Source of the DNA: WHSW01 sp963767285
GTDB taxonomy: Bacteria > Actinomycetota > Thermoleophilia > Solirubrobacterales > 70-9
DNA: 64,000 nt
Assembly (NCBI GenBank): GCA_963767285.1
Contig: CAVYDJ010000002.1
Span: 1,054,001-1,118,000, forward strand
Direction: 5' to 3'
Below are positions 8,347 through 15,932 of this stretch, one piece after another. Position numbers and translations under genes: made by a program. The notes below the pieces were generated by a model. That model ran no database searches, was not told the origin of the DNA, and saw only the letters and a list, made by a program, of their open reading frames with translations. Numbering within the stretch: position 1 is the first letter of the stretch; the number at the start of each line of letters is the position of its first letter.

Positions 8347-10268
8347 CTCGGCCCGGATTCGTCCTCCTGCGCACCGAGGACCCATGGGACGCTGGTGACC
8401 GCGACCGAGGGTTCGAACAGCAACCTGCCCTTCAGTCTCAGCGCGGTCTGGTTGTGCAGTAGATGCTCCCACCAATGCGCGACCACGTACTCCGGGATCA
8501 CGATCGAGATCACGTCCCCGGGGTACTCGCGCCGCAGCTGGCGCACGTAGCGGAGCACCGGGCGCACTGTCTCGCGGTAGGGCGACTCGATCACCACCAG
8601 CGGCACGGGCACGCCGCGCTCCTGCCACTCGCGTGGCAGCGGGTCCTCTGCCTCGTCGGCCGCAACCTTGACCGCCCGCAATGTCGCCGGGCTCATCGCC
8701 TCGGCGAAGGCAAGCGCCCGCAGGGTCGGCGCGAGCAGGTTCGAGACGAGAACAACGGTGTGGACTCGTGCGGGCAGCGTCACCCCCGCAGCCGGGGGCG
8801 TCAGGGCGTCGCCGATCCGCGCGTAGTGGCGCGAGACGGCCTTCATCGCGACGAACAGGATCGGCGCCGCGACGACCACGATCCATGCCCCGTGCGAGAA
8901 CTTGGTCACGAGCACGATCACGAAGACGAACGCGGTGGCCGCGGCGCCGATGCCGTTCAGCCACCGCTTGCGGTGCAGGTGCTTGCGCTCCTCGGCGGTT
9001 GCGGCGTGGAGTAGGTCGGTCCAGTGGCGGACCATGCCCGCCTGGCTGAGTGTGAAGGAGAGGAACACGCCGAGGATGTAGAGCTGGATCAGGCGGGTCA
9101 CGTCGGCGTCGAAGGCGACGATCAGGAGGCACGCGACCAGGGCGAGCAAGACGATCCCGTTCGAGAACACCAGCCGGTCGCCGCGGTTGGCGAGCTGGTG
9201 GGGCAGGTAGTCGTCGCGCCCGAGCAGCGACGAGAGCACCGGGAAGCCGTTGAAGGCGGTGTTCGCGGCCAGGATCAAGATCGCCGCCGTGAACGCCTGC
9301 AGCAGATAGAACGGCAGCGACTCGCCGAACGTCGCGACGCCGATCTGGCTGATCGCCGTGCGCTGCTCGGCTCCCGCCGGAAAGCCGATCAGGTTCGCGG
9401 TGTCCTCGGCCATGTGCACGTTGGAGGCGATCGCGAGTGCGGTGATCCCGACGAACATCGTGATCGACAGCGCTCCCATGATCACCAGAGTGGCCGCGGC
9501 GTTGCGGCTCTTCGGCTTCTCGAAGGCGGGCACGCCGTTGGAGACCGCCTCGACCCCGGTCAGCGCGGTGCAGCCCGAGGCGAAGGCGCGAAAGAGCAGG
9601 AAGACGAGTGCGATCCCGCCAGTCTCGGTCGCGTGGCGCAGCTCGTAGCCGGCGCTCTCGGCGGTGATGCCGTCGCCGAAGGCGATCCTCGCCAAGCCCA
9701 CGGCGAGCATCGCGAACACGCACAGGATGAAGCCGTAGGTGGGGAGCGCGAAGGCGCGGCCCGACTCCTTGACCCCGCGCAGGTTGGCGAGCGTGAGCAC
9801 GACGACAAACCCGAGCGAGAGCTCTACCGCGTACGGCGCCAGGTCCGGCACCGCGCTGGTGATCGCCGCGACGCCGGCGACGACCGACACCGCCACGGTC
9901 AGCACGTAGTCGATCAACAGCGCCGAGGCCGCGGTGAGCGACGCGTTCTCGCCCAGGTTGGCGCGACTGACCGCATAGGCGCCCCCGCCGTTGGGATACG
10001 CGACGCAGGTCTGCCGATAGGACGCGATCACGATCACCAAGAGCAGGACGACGACAGCGGCGACCCATGGCGTGTAGCCGAGGAGGGCGAGTCCGCCGAG
10101 CCCGAGCACCAGAACGATCTGCTCGGTCGCGTACGCGACCGACGACAGCGGGTCAGAGCAGAAGACCGGCATCGCTAGGCGCTTCGGCAGCAGGGTCTCG
10201 TCGAGCCGGTCGCTGCGCAGTGGCTCGCCGAGGAAGAATCGAGGGAGGGCGCGAACGCCGGGGATCAC
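8343..10268 (-). CDS. kimA: KimA-like APC-superfamily potassium importer
   Basis: 641 residues with about 12 membrane segments followed by a soluble C-terminal domain of about 150 residues. The N-terminal region (RFFLGEPLRSDRLDE, CSDPLSSVAYATEQ, SYRQTCVAYPNGGGAY, ANLGENASLTA, LLIDYVLTVAVSVVAG) closely follows the pattern of Bacillus KimA (YdaO), a high-affinity K+/H+ symporter controlled by c-di-AMP. Coupling to a KdpDE-type two-component pair supports a K+ role. GTG 10268 is chosen because a TAAAAA box lies 7 nt upstream; TTG 10307 and GTG 10301 are alternatives. A general amino-acid permease is the main other possibility. Confidence 0.75.
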   Translation of the reverse strand: MIPGVRALPRFFLGEPLRSDRLDETLLPKRLAMPVFCSDPLSSVAYATEQIVLVLGLGGLALLGYTPWVAAVVVLLLVIVIASYRQTCVAYPNGGGAYAVSRANLGENASLTAASALLIDYVLTVAVSVVAGVAAITSAVPDLAPYAVELSLGFVVVLTLANLRGVKESGRAFALPTYGFILCVFAMLAVGLARIAFGDGITAESAGYELRHATETGGIALVFLLFRAFASGCTALTGVEAVSNGVPAFEKPKSRNAAATLVIMGALSITMFVGITALAIASNVHMAEDTANLIGFPAGAEQRTAISQIGVATFGESLPFYLLQAFTAAILILAANTAFNGFPVLSSLLGRDDYLPHQLANRGDRLVFSNGIVLLALVACLLIVAFDADVTRLIQLYILGVFLSFTLSQAGMVRHWTDLLHAATAEERKHLHRKRWLNGIGAAATAFVFVIVLVTKFSHGAWIVVVAAPILFVAMKAVSRHYARIGDALTPPAAGVTLPARVHTVVLVSNLLAPTLRALAFAEAMSPATLRAVKVAADEAEDPLPREWQERGVPVPLVVIESPYRETVRPVLRYVRQLRREYPGDVISIVIPEYVVAHWWEHLLHNQTALRLKGRLLFEPSVAVTSVPWVLGAQEDESGPR

Positions 10269-10275
10269 AGTTGCG

Positions 10276-10281
10276 TTTTTA
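10276..10281 (-). promoter_or_regulatory. Possible -10 box (TAAAAA) of the kimA-kdpDE operon
   Basis: On the minus strand TAAAAA is followed by 7 nt and GTG 10268. The last base is A rather than the usual T, so this is a weaker case than the other boxes. Confidence 0.3.
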
Positions 10282-10497
10282 GCCTGCGAAATCGAGGCCA
10301 CGCGCAATCTTGACGCGCCGTTAACGGCGGTCGCTGAAGTCCTGGCGTGTCCTTAACGGCAGTCCGGGGTTCAAACCGCTCAAGCGGGAGCCGGGCCCCC
10401 TAGGACTTACCCATGGTGTGTGGGCGGGGTCGGGGGCTGAAACGACCCCTGAGCCCAGTCCCCATGCGAGTTCGAGTGAGACGGAGTGAGACGGGCC

Positions 10498-10605
10498 GTC
10501 CCGCTGGTCGACCTGGCGCTTGGCATCCGCACGCCAAGAGCGCGCCTCCGCGTAGCTCGAGAACGTGTGGCGCAGCTTCCGGCCATCGCGCGACGAATAG
10601 ACCCA
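10498..10605 (-). pseudogene. Inverted N-terminal (arm-binding) segment of the neighbouring integrase
   Basis: Read on the minus strand this stretch encodes WVYSSRDGRKLRHTFSSYAE and then ARSWRADAKRQVDQR. That is the DGRK..KTF...AEA..WRA.A pattern of the arm-type DNA-binding domain found at the start of tyrosine integrases. The matching core and catalytic domains lie immediately next door but on the plus strand, starting at about 10601 with ALRAPSQQTLREAATAWLDG, which is what would normally follow. An inversion of about 110 bp within the integrase gene explains the arrangement. GC-rich near-palindromes lie at both edges (near 10492 and 10606). The remaining gap, 10282-10497, shows no gene I can support. 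Confidence 0.6.
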
Positions 10606-11581
10606 CGGGGCCCTACGTGCCCCAAGCCAGCAGACGCTTCGCGAGGCCGCCACGGCTTGGCTCGACGGCGCGGAAAGGGGCGAGGTCCGAAATCGCTCCG
10701 GCGACCCCTACAAGCCGTCCACGCTGCGCGGCTACCGCCAGGCCCTGGAGGAGCGGATCCTGCCGCTGATCGGCGGCGAGAAGCTGAGCGCGATCACGAC
10801 CTACGACCTTCAGCTCCTGGTCGATCGCTGGCACGCCGAGAACGACTCGGCGTCGACCCTGCGCAACACGATCAAGCCGCTGCAGGCGATCTACCGGCGC
10901 GCGAAGTCACGGGGCGGCCTGCCGGTGAACCCGACCCAGGACCTCGAGCTGCCGGCGCCGCGGGCGCGCAAGGTCGAGATCGTCGCTCCCGAGATCGCCG
11001 CCGAGCTGCTTGCGGCGGTGCCGATCGCCGATCAGGCGGTGTGGGGGACGGCCCTCTACGCCGGCCTTCGCTACGGCGAGCTCCGCGCGCTGCGCTGGAG
11101 CGCGGTCGACTTCGTCGCCGGCACCGTCGCGGTTCGCGAATCGTGGGATCCGAAGGCCGGGTCGATCGACCCGAAGACGCGGACCTCGATTCGCTCGGTG
11201 CCGATGCCGGACCGCCTGCGCGAGCTGCTGCTCGATCGCCGGCTGGAGGCGCCGAACGCGCCGGGGAGCGCGCTGGCCTTCGGCCGCGACGAGAAGGAGC
11301 CGTTCCATGCGGCGACGCTCTACCGCCGCGCCGACAGCGCCTGGAGTGCGGCGGGCCTGGACGAGCGCCTGCGCCTGCACCAGGCGAGGCACACCTACGC
11401 CTCGTTCATGATCGCGGCCGGCGTCAACGCGAAGGCGCTCGCGCAGTACATGGGCCACTCCTCGATCAAGCTGACCTTCGATCTCTACGGCCATCTGATG
11501 CCGGGATCGGAGCGCGAGGCGGCGCGAGTTGCTCGACGCGTACCTGGAGCGGGCGGATCTGGAGACCCGCTGAGCGCTTAG
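10601..11581 (+). pseudogene. Tyrosine recombinase / integrase, core and catalytic domains (broken)
   Basis: The plus-strand frame is open from just after a TAG at 10598. It has a SAM-like core-binding domain (LREAATAWL..., STLRGYRQALEERILPLIGG) and a full catalytic domain: first Arg in ALYAGLRYGELRALRW, HxxR in LHQARHTYAS, His in YMGHSS and the nucleophile Tyr in FDLYGHLMPG. There is no in-frame start codon, because the arm domain is inverted upstream. After MPGSEREAA the frame slips: the neighbouring frame reads ELLDAYLERADLETR and stops at 11571-11573, the normal integrase ending. So at least two lesions are present. The stop at 11579-11581 touches the first base of rnpB. It probably once moved the element bounded by the tRNA-Cys repeats. 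Confidence 0.8.
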
Positions 11582-12036
11582 GCGGGTTGGCTGAGCGGTC
11601 GATAGGGCGCATCGGTAAGCGGAAACCCGACGAGCCGATCCAGCGGGGGCGGACCGCCGCAGTGGACGAGGGAGGAGGACGTATCGCAGTGACTGCTCCT
11701 CATCGCGCGAAGCGGAAGCGCTCGCCGCAGTCGCGAGGTGATGCCTGGAGGAAAGTCCGGACACCAAAGGGCAAGGCGGTGGGTAACTCCCACCCGGGGA
11801 AACCCGCGGGAAAGTGGCACAGAAACAAACCGCCGATGGCGCGGGCACACGTGACTCGCGCACAGGCAAGGGTGAAATGGTGCGGTAAGAGCGCACCGGC
11901 GCCGCGGTGACGCGGCGGCCGGCCAAACCCCGCCCGGTGCAAGGCCAAGCAGGACCGTAGACCCGGCTCGGCGAGGTCCAGGTAGGCCGCATAGATGGAT
12001 GGCTGCGCCAGACAGAATCCGGCTTACAGGCCTGCT
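11581..12036 (+). ncRNA. rnpB: RNase P RNA (rnpB), bacterial type A
   Basis: The catalytic RNA of RNase P, which trims the 5' leader of tRNA precursors. Conserved blocks are present in order: GAGGAAAGTCCGGAC near 11750, CAGAAACAAACC near 11820, GGTGAAATGGTGCGGTAAGAG near 11870, AGGACCGTAGACCCGGC near 11950, and ACAGAATCCGGCTTACAGG near the end. The P1 helix can be drawn between GGCGGGT (11581-11587) and GCCTGCT (12030-12036), which sets the ends. The gene abuts the broken integrase and lies between the two tRNA-Cys repeats, an unexpected place for a normally single-copy, essential RNA. A terminator follows 4 nt later. Confidence 0.93.
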
Positions 12037-12040
12037 ACGG

Positions 12041-12070
12041 AAGAGGCTCCCGAGAGGGGGCCTCTTCTAT
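12041..12070 (+). terminator. Terminator of rnpB
   Basis: AAGAGGC (12041-12047) pairs with GCCTCTT (12060-12066) around a C/G-rich upper stem, followed by CTATT. The hairpin could also stop the convergent gene that ends at 12076. Confidence 0.65.
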
Positions 12071-12075
12071 TGGCG

Positions 12076-12837
12076 CTACCCCCCGGTGGCGGTGCCGAAT
12101 GCATTGAGACCGGAGTTACAGGCTCCGGTGGTCTGGAAGTCAACGGTCACGACCTCACCGCTTGGGCGGGCATATACGGCCGTTCCCACTCCGCCGCCGC
12201 CAACGTTGAAGGTCTCTGTGGAGTTGAAGCTGGCGTCGGACTGGTAAGACGTGGCGTTGTTGTTCGCGGTCCTCGTCAAGTAGATCTTCGCATCGTCCAC
12301 CGCAGTCCTAGCGAGCAAGGTACCGACGAAGGCCCCACCGCCGATATCGGTGCAACCGTAGGTCAGGCTGAGCCCCGCCAGGTTGAGGATCGTGGTCGCA
12401 GGGACACGGCCCGAGTGGCTGAACTTGACGACTTGGAGGCCGCCGACCTTGGTGGCGTTGCTCGCGGTCCCCGCTGTGTCGGCGGTGTTCGCGTGGTCGG
12501 CGTTCGCGGCGTTCTCCGCGTTCGTGGCGTTGGTGGCGCTCTGGGCGCTCAGGGCTGAGGGCACGTCGCCGAGCGATGACTCGTCGATCGCCGCGCCCCC
12601 GAGAGCGTCGGGGATCACATCATTGGCGCTAACGGCTGCCCCGTCCTTCAGGCGATCCGACGTGAGGGTGTTCTTCTTCACGTCCGAGTTCTTGATCGCC
12701 TGCGGCGCGACGTCCTTCGAGTTGCCAACCAGAGTTCCCGCCACCGCGAACCCGCCTCCAACCGCGAAGCAGAGAGCCAGAGTCGAGACTACGTTCGCGT
12801 AGGTGAGCTTGGATCGCATCCCCTGGTTCAATCGCAT
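12076..12837 (-). CDS. Secreted hypothetical protein, Thermoleophilia type
   Basis: 253 residues of unknown function. The N-terminus MRLNQGMRSKLTYANVV is followed by a hydrophobic run (STLALCFAVGGGFAVAG), which works as a signal or anchor. A middle region with low-complexity Ala/Asn/Thr repeats (NATNAENAANADHANTAD, about 110-145) follows a segment of the type VAPQAIKNSDVKKNTLTSDR. The last 110 residues look like a compact extracellular domain. Proteins starting this way occur repeatedly in Thermoleophilia genomes, as far as I know. ATG 12837 is chosen because GAGGGGG lies just upstream. The Ala/Asn region may be a flexible stalk. No catalytic motif is visible. Confidence 0.7.
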   Translation of the reverse strand: MRLNQGMRSKLTYANVVSTLALCFAVGGGFAVAGTLVGNSKDVAPQAIKNSDVKKNTLTSDRLKDGAAVSANDVIPDALGGAAIDESSLGDVPSALSAQSATNATNAENAANADHANTADTAGTASNATKVGGLQVVKFSHSGRVPATTILNLAGLSLTYGCTDIGGGAFVGTLLARTAVDDAKIYLTRTANNNATSYQSDASFNSTETFNVGGGGVGTAVYARPSGEVVTVDFQTTGACNSGLNAFGTATGG

Positions 12838-12956
12838 GGACCCCCTCTGCCTTTCTATCGCGTAAGCTTCCCTCGCGCAGAGTACCAATGATGAGGCTCA
12901 GGGCAGGACGTAACGCCCGGCCCACGAAGTGTTAGTAAATCGTGAGCGGCTGCTAG

Positions 12957-13098
12957 TCTGCCGCGAATTCCGCTGAGTGCCCGGGTGCGCCCGGGCAGCG
13001 GGGGACCCAAGAGTTGTTGGGGCGAGTCCCGGGCTGATGCCCGGGTAGCGCGAGGGGAGCAGCGGAGCGCCAGGCGCGAGAAAGGGCACACTCCGCAT
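12957..13098 (+). promoter_or_regulatory. Probable ydaO-type (c-di-AMP) riboswitch, apparently truncated at the 3' end
   Basis: The order of elements is CCGCGAATTCCGC, a GCCCGGG-type hairpin (CCCGGGTGCGCCCGGG, 12980-12995), CGGGGGACCCAA, TTGGGGCGAGTC, a second hairpin (CCCGGGC-TGAT-GCCCGGG, 13028-13045) and TAGCGCGAGGGGAG. This follows the ydaO/yuaA pattern GGGGAACC...GGGGUGAAUC...GUAG. The expected distal CAGCUAACC segment is not found. No plus-strand gene follows; an IS30 remnant lies there in the opposite direction. A box TAGTCT lies just before it (12952-12957). The class assignment is from memory of the consensus and is uncertain. The remainder of the 12838-13154 gap shows nothing else. 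Confidence 0.4.
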
Positions 13099-13154
13099 CT
13101 TGACCTCAACCGGTCAATGCACCACCCCTTGACGTCGTGATCCTCTCATCGAGA

Positions 13155-13871
13155 TCAGCGCTCGGCGGCGGTCTCGGCGAGCCCCTCGATCAGCTCGGTG
13201 AGCTTCTCGGCCGGGGTCCGAAAGCCGAGCGTCTTTCGCGGCCGGCCGTTGAGCAGCTCGGCGACCTCGTCGAGTCGATCCTGAGTGATCCCCGCGAGGC
13301 TTTGGCCCTTGGGGAAGTACTGGCGAAGCAACCCGTTGGTGTTCTCGTTTGAGCCCCGTTGCCAAGGGCTTCTCGGGTCGCAGAAGTAGACGTCGACCCC
13401 GGTCTTGACCGAAAAGCGCCGGTGAAGCGACATCTCATGGCCCTGGTCCCAGGTCAGCGAGCGGCGAAGCTGGACGGGCAGGGTGGTGATGGACTGGGCG
13501 AGCGCCTCGCAGACCCGCTCGGCCTGCGTTCCCTCGGGCAGGGCGACCAACTGGAGTAACGGGTGGAGCGCTCGACCAAGGTCGCGATCGCCGCGGCGCG
13601 CGCGATAGATCGTTTCGTGGGAGACCTGCATCGACTCATTGTCGGGGTATTCGATCCGAAGCCAGCCCGCGATCTGCTGCGGTGAGTGGTCGCGTCCGGC
13701 CCCCTCCTTGACCCATGCCTCGCCCCCGCGACGCACGATCTCGACGTTCCGTCTTGCTTGCCTGCCGGGGACCGCTGGGGCTCCGTAAATCGCTCGCTCA
13801 ACTGGCGTCACTGGCGCATCTACTGGCGCACAGCCGTCGTATCTGGCTTGTTCCAGCGGTAAAGAGGCCAT
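13155..13871 (-). pseudogene. IS30-family transposase, decayed (internal deletion and frameshift)
   Basis: Recognisable IS30 blocks are HSPQQIAGWLRIEYPDNESM with QVSHETIY, then VALPEGTQAERV, LRRSLTWDQGHEM, DVYFCDPRSPWQRGSNENTN, GLLRQYFPKGQSLAG and LNGRPRKTLGFRTPAEKL. Between SHETIYRA and the next block, about 90 residues that normally carry HWEGDL and the first catalytic Asp are missing. A piece of that region, AIATLVERSTRY, survives in another frame near 13560-13600, so there is a large deletion plus a one-base shift. The N-terminal helix-turn-helix is also absent. The element cannot code for a working transposase. Terminal inverted repeats were not found by eye. It lies 9 bp from the second tRNA-Cys repeat. 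Confidence 0.8.
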
Positions 13872-13879
13872 GGTCGACA

Positions 13880-13925
13880 GCCTGCAAAGCCGTTTACGCC
13901 GGTTCGATTCCGGCAGGCGCCTTGG
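13880..13925 (+). repeat. 46-bp direct repeat, copy 2 (tRNA-Cys 3' half, att-like)
   Basis: Identical over 46 bp to 5911-5956, but the tRNA 5' half is missing, so this is not a functional tRNA gene. It marks the far end of the 5.96-13.88 kb block, or the junction between two tandem blocks. Confidence 0.85.
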
Positions 13926-14634
13926 CCGTGGCGAGGAGATAGTGCGCGAACGGCCGCGCGACGACCCGACGGCCGAGCCACAGCTGCGAAGGGTGGCCGA
14001 CGCCCAGGCGCTCGGACACCCGCGGGGCGATCACGCATCCATGGACCCGCACGTCTTCGAATCCCGCCTGGGTGAAGGCCTTGCGCAGCTCGCGGCCCGT
14101 GAACGCGTAGCGGTAGATCCTGTTCGCGAAATAGCCCTCCTTGTGGCGGCGGATATGGCCGCGCCAGCGGTAGACGATCAGCGCGATCCGTCCGCCGGGA
14201 CGCAGCACACGGCGGAGCTCCAGGAGCGCCTGCTGGCGCGCTTCCGGCGTGGGGATGTGCTGGAGGACCTCGATGCTCATCACGGCGTCGACGGACTCGC
14301 TGCCGATCGGCAGGTCGCGCAGATCGGCGGTTAGGAGGGAGACGCGGTCCGACTGCTCGTCCGGCACCCGGGTCGCGGCGATCTCGACCGAGCGGGCCGA
14401 GTGGTCTACGGCCACGACCCGATCCGCCAGTGCCAGCAGGCTCTCGAGCGTCTGGCCGGTCCCGCAGCCGGCATCCAGGACGGCGTCGGTCGGCGTCAGC
14501 TGGAGCGCATCGAGGATCGCGGCGTCCTCGACCGCTCGCTCGTAGCTGTCGCGGGCGCGGGTCTCCGTGTACTCGGCGGCCTCCTGGTCGCGGGCCTCGC
14601 GCTCCTGCCCGATGATCTCGTCGACGCCGATCAC
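13894..14634 (-). CDS. Class I SAM-dependent methyltransferase with a tRNA-derived C-terminal tail
   Basis: 246 residues. The SAM-binding loop is VLDAGCGTGQ (about 42-51), with acidic residue VVAVDHSAR at the end of strand 2, DLRDLP, MSIEVLQHIP and LRPGGRIALIVYRW. This is a Methyltransf_11/25-like enzyme. The start is GTG 14634, whose GTGA overlaps the stop of the upstream methyltransferase, so the pair is coupled. The last ten residues (AKAPAGIEPA) and the stop are read from the antisense strand of the tRNA-Cys repeat at 13880-13925, so the native C-terminus may have been replaced by the att site. Located beside sugar-nucleotide genes; a sugar or lipid methyl acceptor is plausible but unproven. 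Confidence 0.8.
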   Translation of the reverse strand: MIGVDEIIGQEREARDQEAAEYTETRARDSYERAVEDAAILDALQLTPTDAVLDAGCGTGQTLESLLALADRVVAVDHSARSVEIAATRVPDEQSDRVSLLTADLRDLPIGSESVDAVMSIEVLQHIPTPEARQQALLELRRVLRPGGRIALIVYRWRGHIRRHKEGYFANRIYRYAFTGRELRKAFTQAGFEDVRVHGCVIAPRVSERLGVGHPSQLWLGRRVVARPFAHYLLATAKAPAGIEPA

Positions 14635-15263
14635 GATTCGAGGACGATGACGTTCTCGAGCAGCCACGGGGCCTGAACGCCCGCGCGCGAGAACGCCTCG
14701 GCCATGGTCCCCGAGAGGTCCTCGCGGTGGTGCATCCCACGCTCGGTGAACGCATCGATCCAATAGCTCTTCGGCTGAGCGTTGTGGACGCCCACGCCCC
14801 CCTGGCCCGGCTGGGCCGAGCTGAAGACGACGAGGGGTGCCAGCCCGGAGAGGAACGAGACCATTCGCATCCCGCCCGGCTCGGGAACCTGCTGGGCGAC
14901 CTCGAAGCTGTACGCGAGGTCGAATGGCCCCACGAACGAGGCCGGGGGATCGCGCGTGAGGACGAACGGCTCACAACGGACCCCCTGCACGCGCGCGAAC
15001 GCTCGCCCGACGCGGCTGTACTCGCAGGCCTCAACGGGATGCCCGCGGCGCTGCGCCTCGGCGGCATACGTGCCGGCTCCAGCGCCGACGTCGGCGTAGG
15101 TCCGAGCGTCCGGGAAGAGCGCTTCGAACGCGTCCACCACGCCCGGGGCGTTCTCCAGGGCGCGCCGGTGGTAGTACCGGAAGGTCAGCGGGTTCTCGAC
15201 GAGCCAGGGGATGTCCCGTCTCGCACCGAAGTCAGAGATCCGCCGCCCGAGGTTAAGGCCCAT
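14631..15263 (-). CDS. Methyltransferase-like protein
   Basis: About 210 residues. It begins MGLNLGRRISDFGARRDIPW. The nucleotide-binding loop is TYADVGAGAGTYAAEAQRRG (about 55-74), followed by VEACEYSRVG and FDLAYSFEVAQQVPEP, which fits a class I methyltransferase with degenerate later motifs. HNAQPKSYWIDAFTERGM resembles FkbM-independent methyltransferases of glycan clusters. ATG 15263 is preferred because AGGAG lies 4 nt upstream; ATG 15275 is an alternative. It overlaps the end of the upstream membrane protein by 11 nt and the next methyltransferase by 4 nt, so the three are one operon. Confidence 0.7.
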   Translation of the reverse strand: MGLNLGRRISDFGARRDIPWLVENPLTFRYYHRRALENAPGVVDAFEALFPDARTYADVGAGAGTYAAEAQRRGHPVEACEYSRVGRAFARVQGVRCEPFVLTRDPPASFVGPFDLAYSFEVAQQVPEPGGMRMVSFLSGLAPLVVFSSAQPGQGGVGVHNAQPKSYWIDAFTERGMHHREDLSGTMAEAFSRAGVQAPWLLENVIVLES

Positions 15264-15918
15264 GGGGCTCCTCATGAATCCGGGGGCCTGCAGCTCCGCG
15301 GGCGGGTCTGGCTTGCACCGCCAGCAGCAGGGCGACCGTGAAGAGGAGGGAGCCGATCACCTCGAGATACTCCTCGGGCGGGACGAGCGCAGGGATGACC
15401 AGCTCGCCGGCACCCTTGTTCTGGATCACGTCGAGCACCTGCGAGGCGACCCAGGCCCAGATGCCCCAGATGAAGAGCCGGCGCGCGCTCGGCGGCGGCG
15501 GCAACGAGGGGATCCCCCGCACGAAGAACCAGATCACGAACGGCAGGAACGGCAGGTAGAGGACCTGCCAGGCGATCCCGGTGGCGTCCTGGACGCGCTC
15601 GTGGATGGCGGTCATCTCGTCGAACCCCATCCAGCAGATCACGGCCGTCATGCCGAGGATCGGCAGCGAGCTTTCCAGCCAGGACAGGACGAGAGCCGTG
15701 ATCACCGCCAGGAGCAGGACGAGGCCCGAGAAGGTGGCGGGAACCGTCCGCTCCTGATCGAGATCGAACCGGCGCCACTCGTAGTCGCCCGCGATGCGGA
15801 TCGCTCCGATCACGACGAGGGCGCCGAAGATGCTGAGCACGATCACCGCGAGGACCTTCGTATCGATCCGATTCAGCATCCTGTGGGTCCAGGCGAGGGC
15901 CGCGCTCAAGGCAGGCAT
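15253..15918 (-). CDS. Polytopic membrane protein of unknown function
   Basis: 221 residues with about six hydrophobic segments: VLAVIVLSIFGALVVIGAI, FSGLVLLLAVITALVLSW, LPILGMTAVICWMGF, VLYLPFLPFVIWFFV, LFIWGIWAWVASQVLDVI and IGSLLFTVALLLAVQA. Between segments are EMTAIHERVQDATG and NKGAGELVIPALVPPEEY, which look like loops with a possible His/Glu pair (DEMTAIHE). I do not recognise the family. It is the first gene of a minus-strand operon with two methyltransferases and is divergent from the aminotransferase, the two starts being only 14 bp apart. Confidence 0.65.
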   Translation of the reverse strand: MPALSAALAWTHRMLNRIDTKVLAVIVLSIFGALVVIGAIRIAGDYEWRRFDLDQERTVPATFSGLVLLLAVITALVLSWLESSLPILGMTAVICWMGFDEMTAIHERVQDATGIAWQVLYLPFLPFVIWFFVRGIPSLPPPPSARRLFIWGIWAWVASQVLDVIQNKGAGELVIPALVPPEEYLEVIGSLLFTVALLLAVQARPARGAAGPRIHEEPHGP

Positions 15919-15924
15919 TATGCT
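15919..15924 (+). promoter_or_regulatory. -10 box (TATGCT) of the aminotransferase gene
   Basis: TATGCT is followed by 8 nt and ATG 15933, giving a leaderless or nearly leaderless transcript. It lies in the 14-bp divergent gap, directly before the minus-strand start. Confidence 0.5.
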
Positions 15925-15932
15925 CGCCGCCG

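Noticed and set aside
6856..10068. A single 1,070-codon frame covering the sensor kinase and part of the transporter gene
   Set aside because: The kinase starts at 8346 with an ATGA overlap. The upstream part of this frame is an Arg-rich shadow of the transporter gene, which is encoded in another frame.
9024..10178. Plus-strand frame opposite the KimA-like gene
   Set aside because: Composition is that of an antisense shadow, with no start signal.
10321..10497. Possible small RNA or tRNA piece around CCGGGGTTCAAACC near 10360
   Set aside because: It resembles a T arm for a few bases but has no matching acceptor or anticodon parts; left unassigned.
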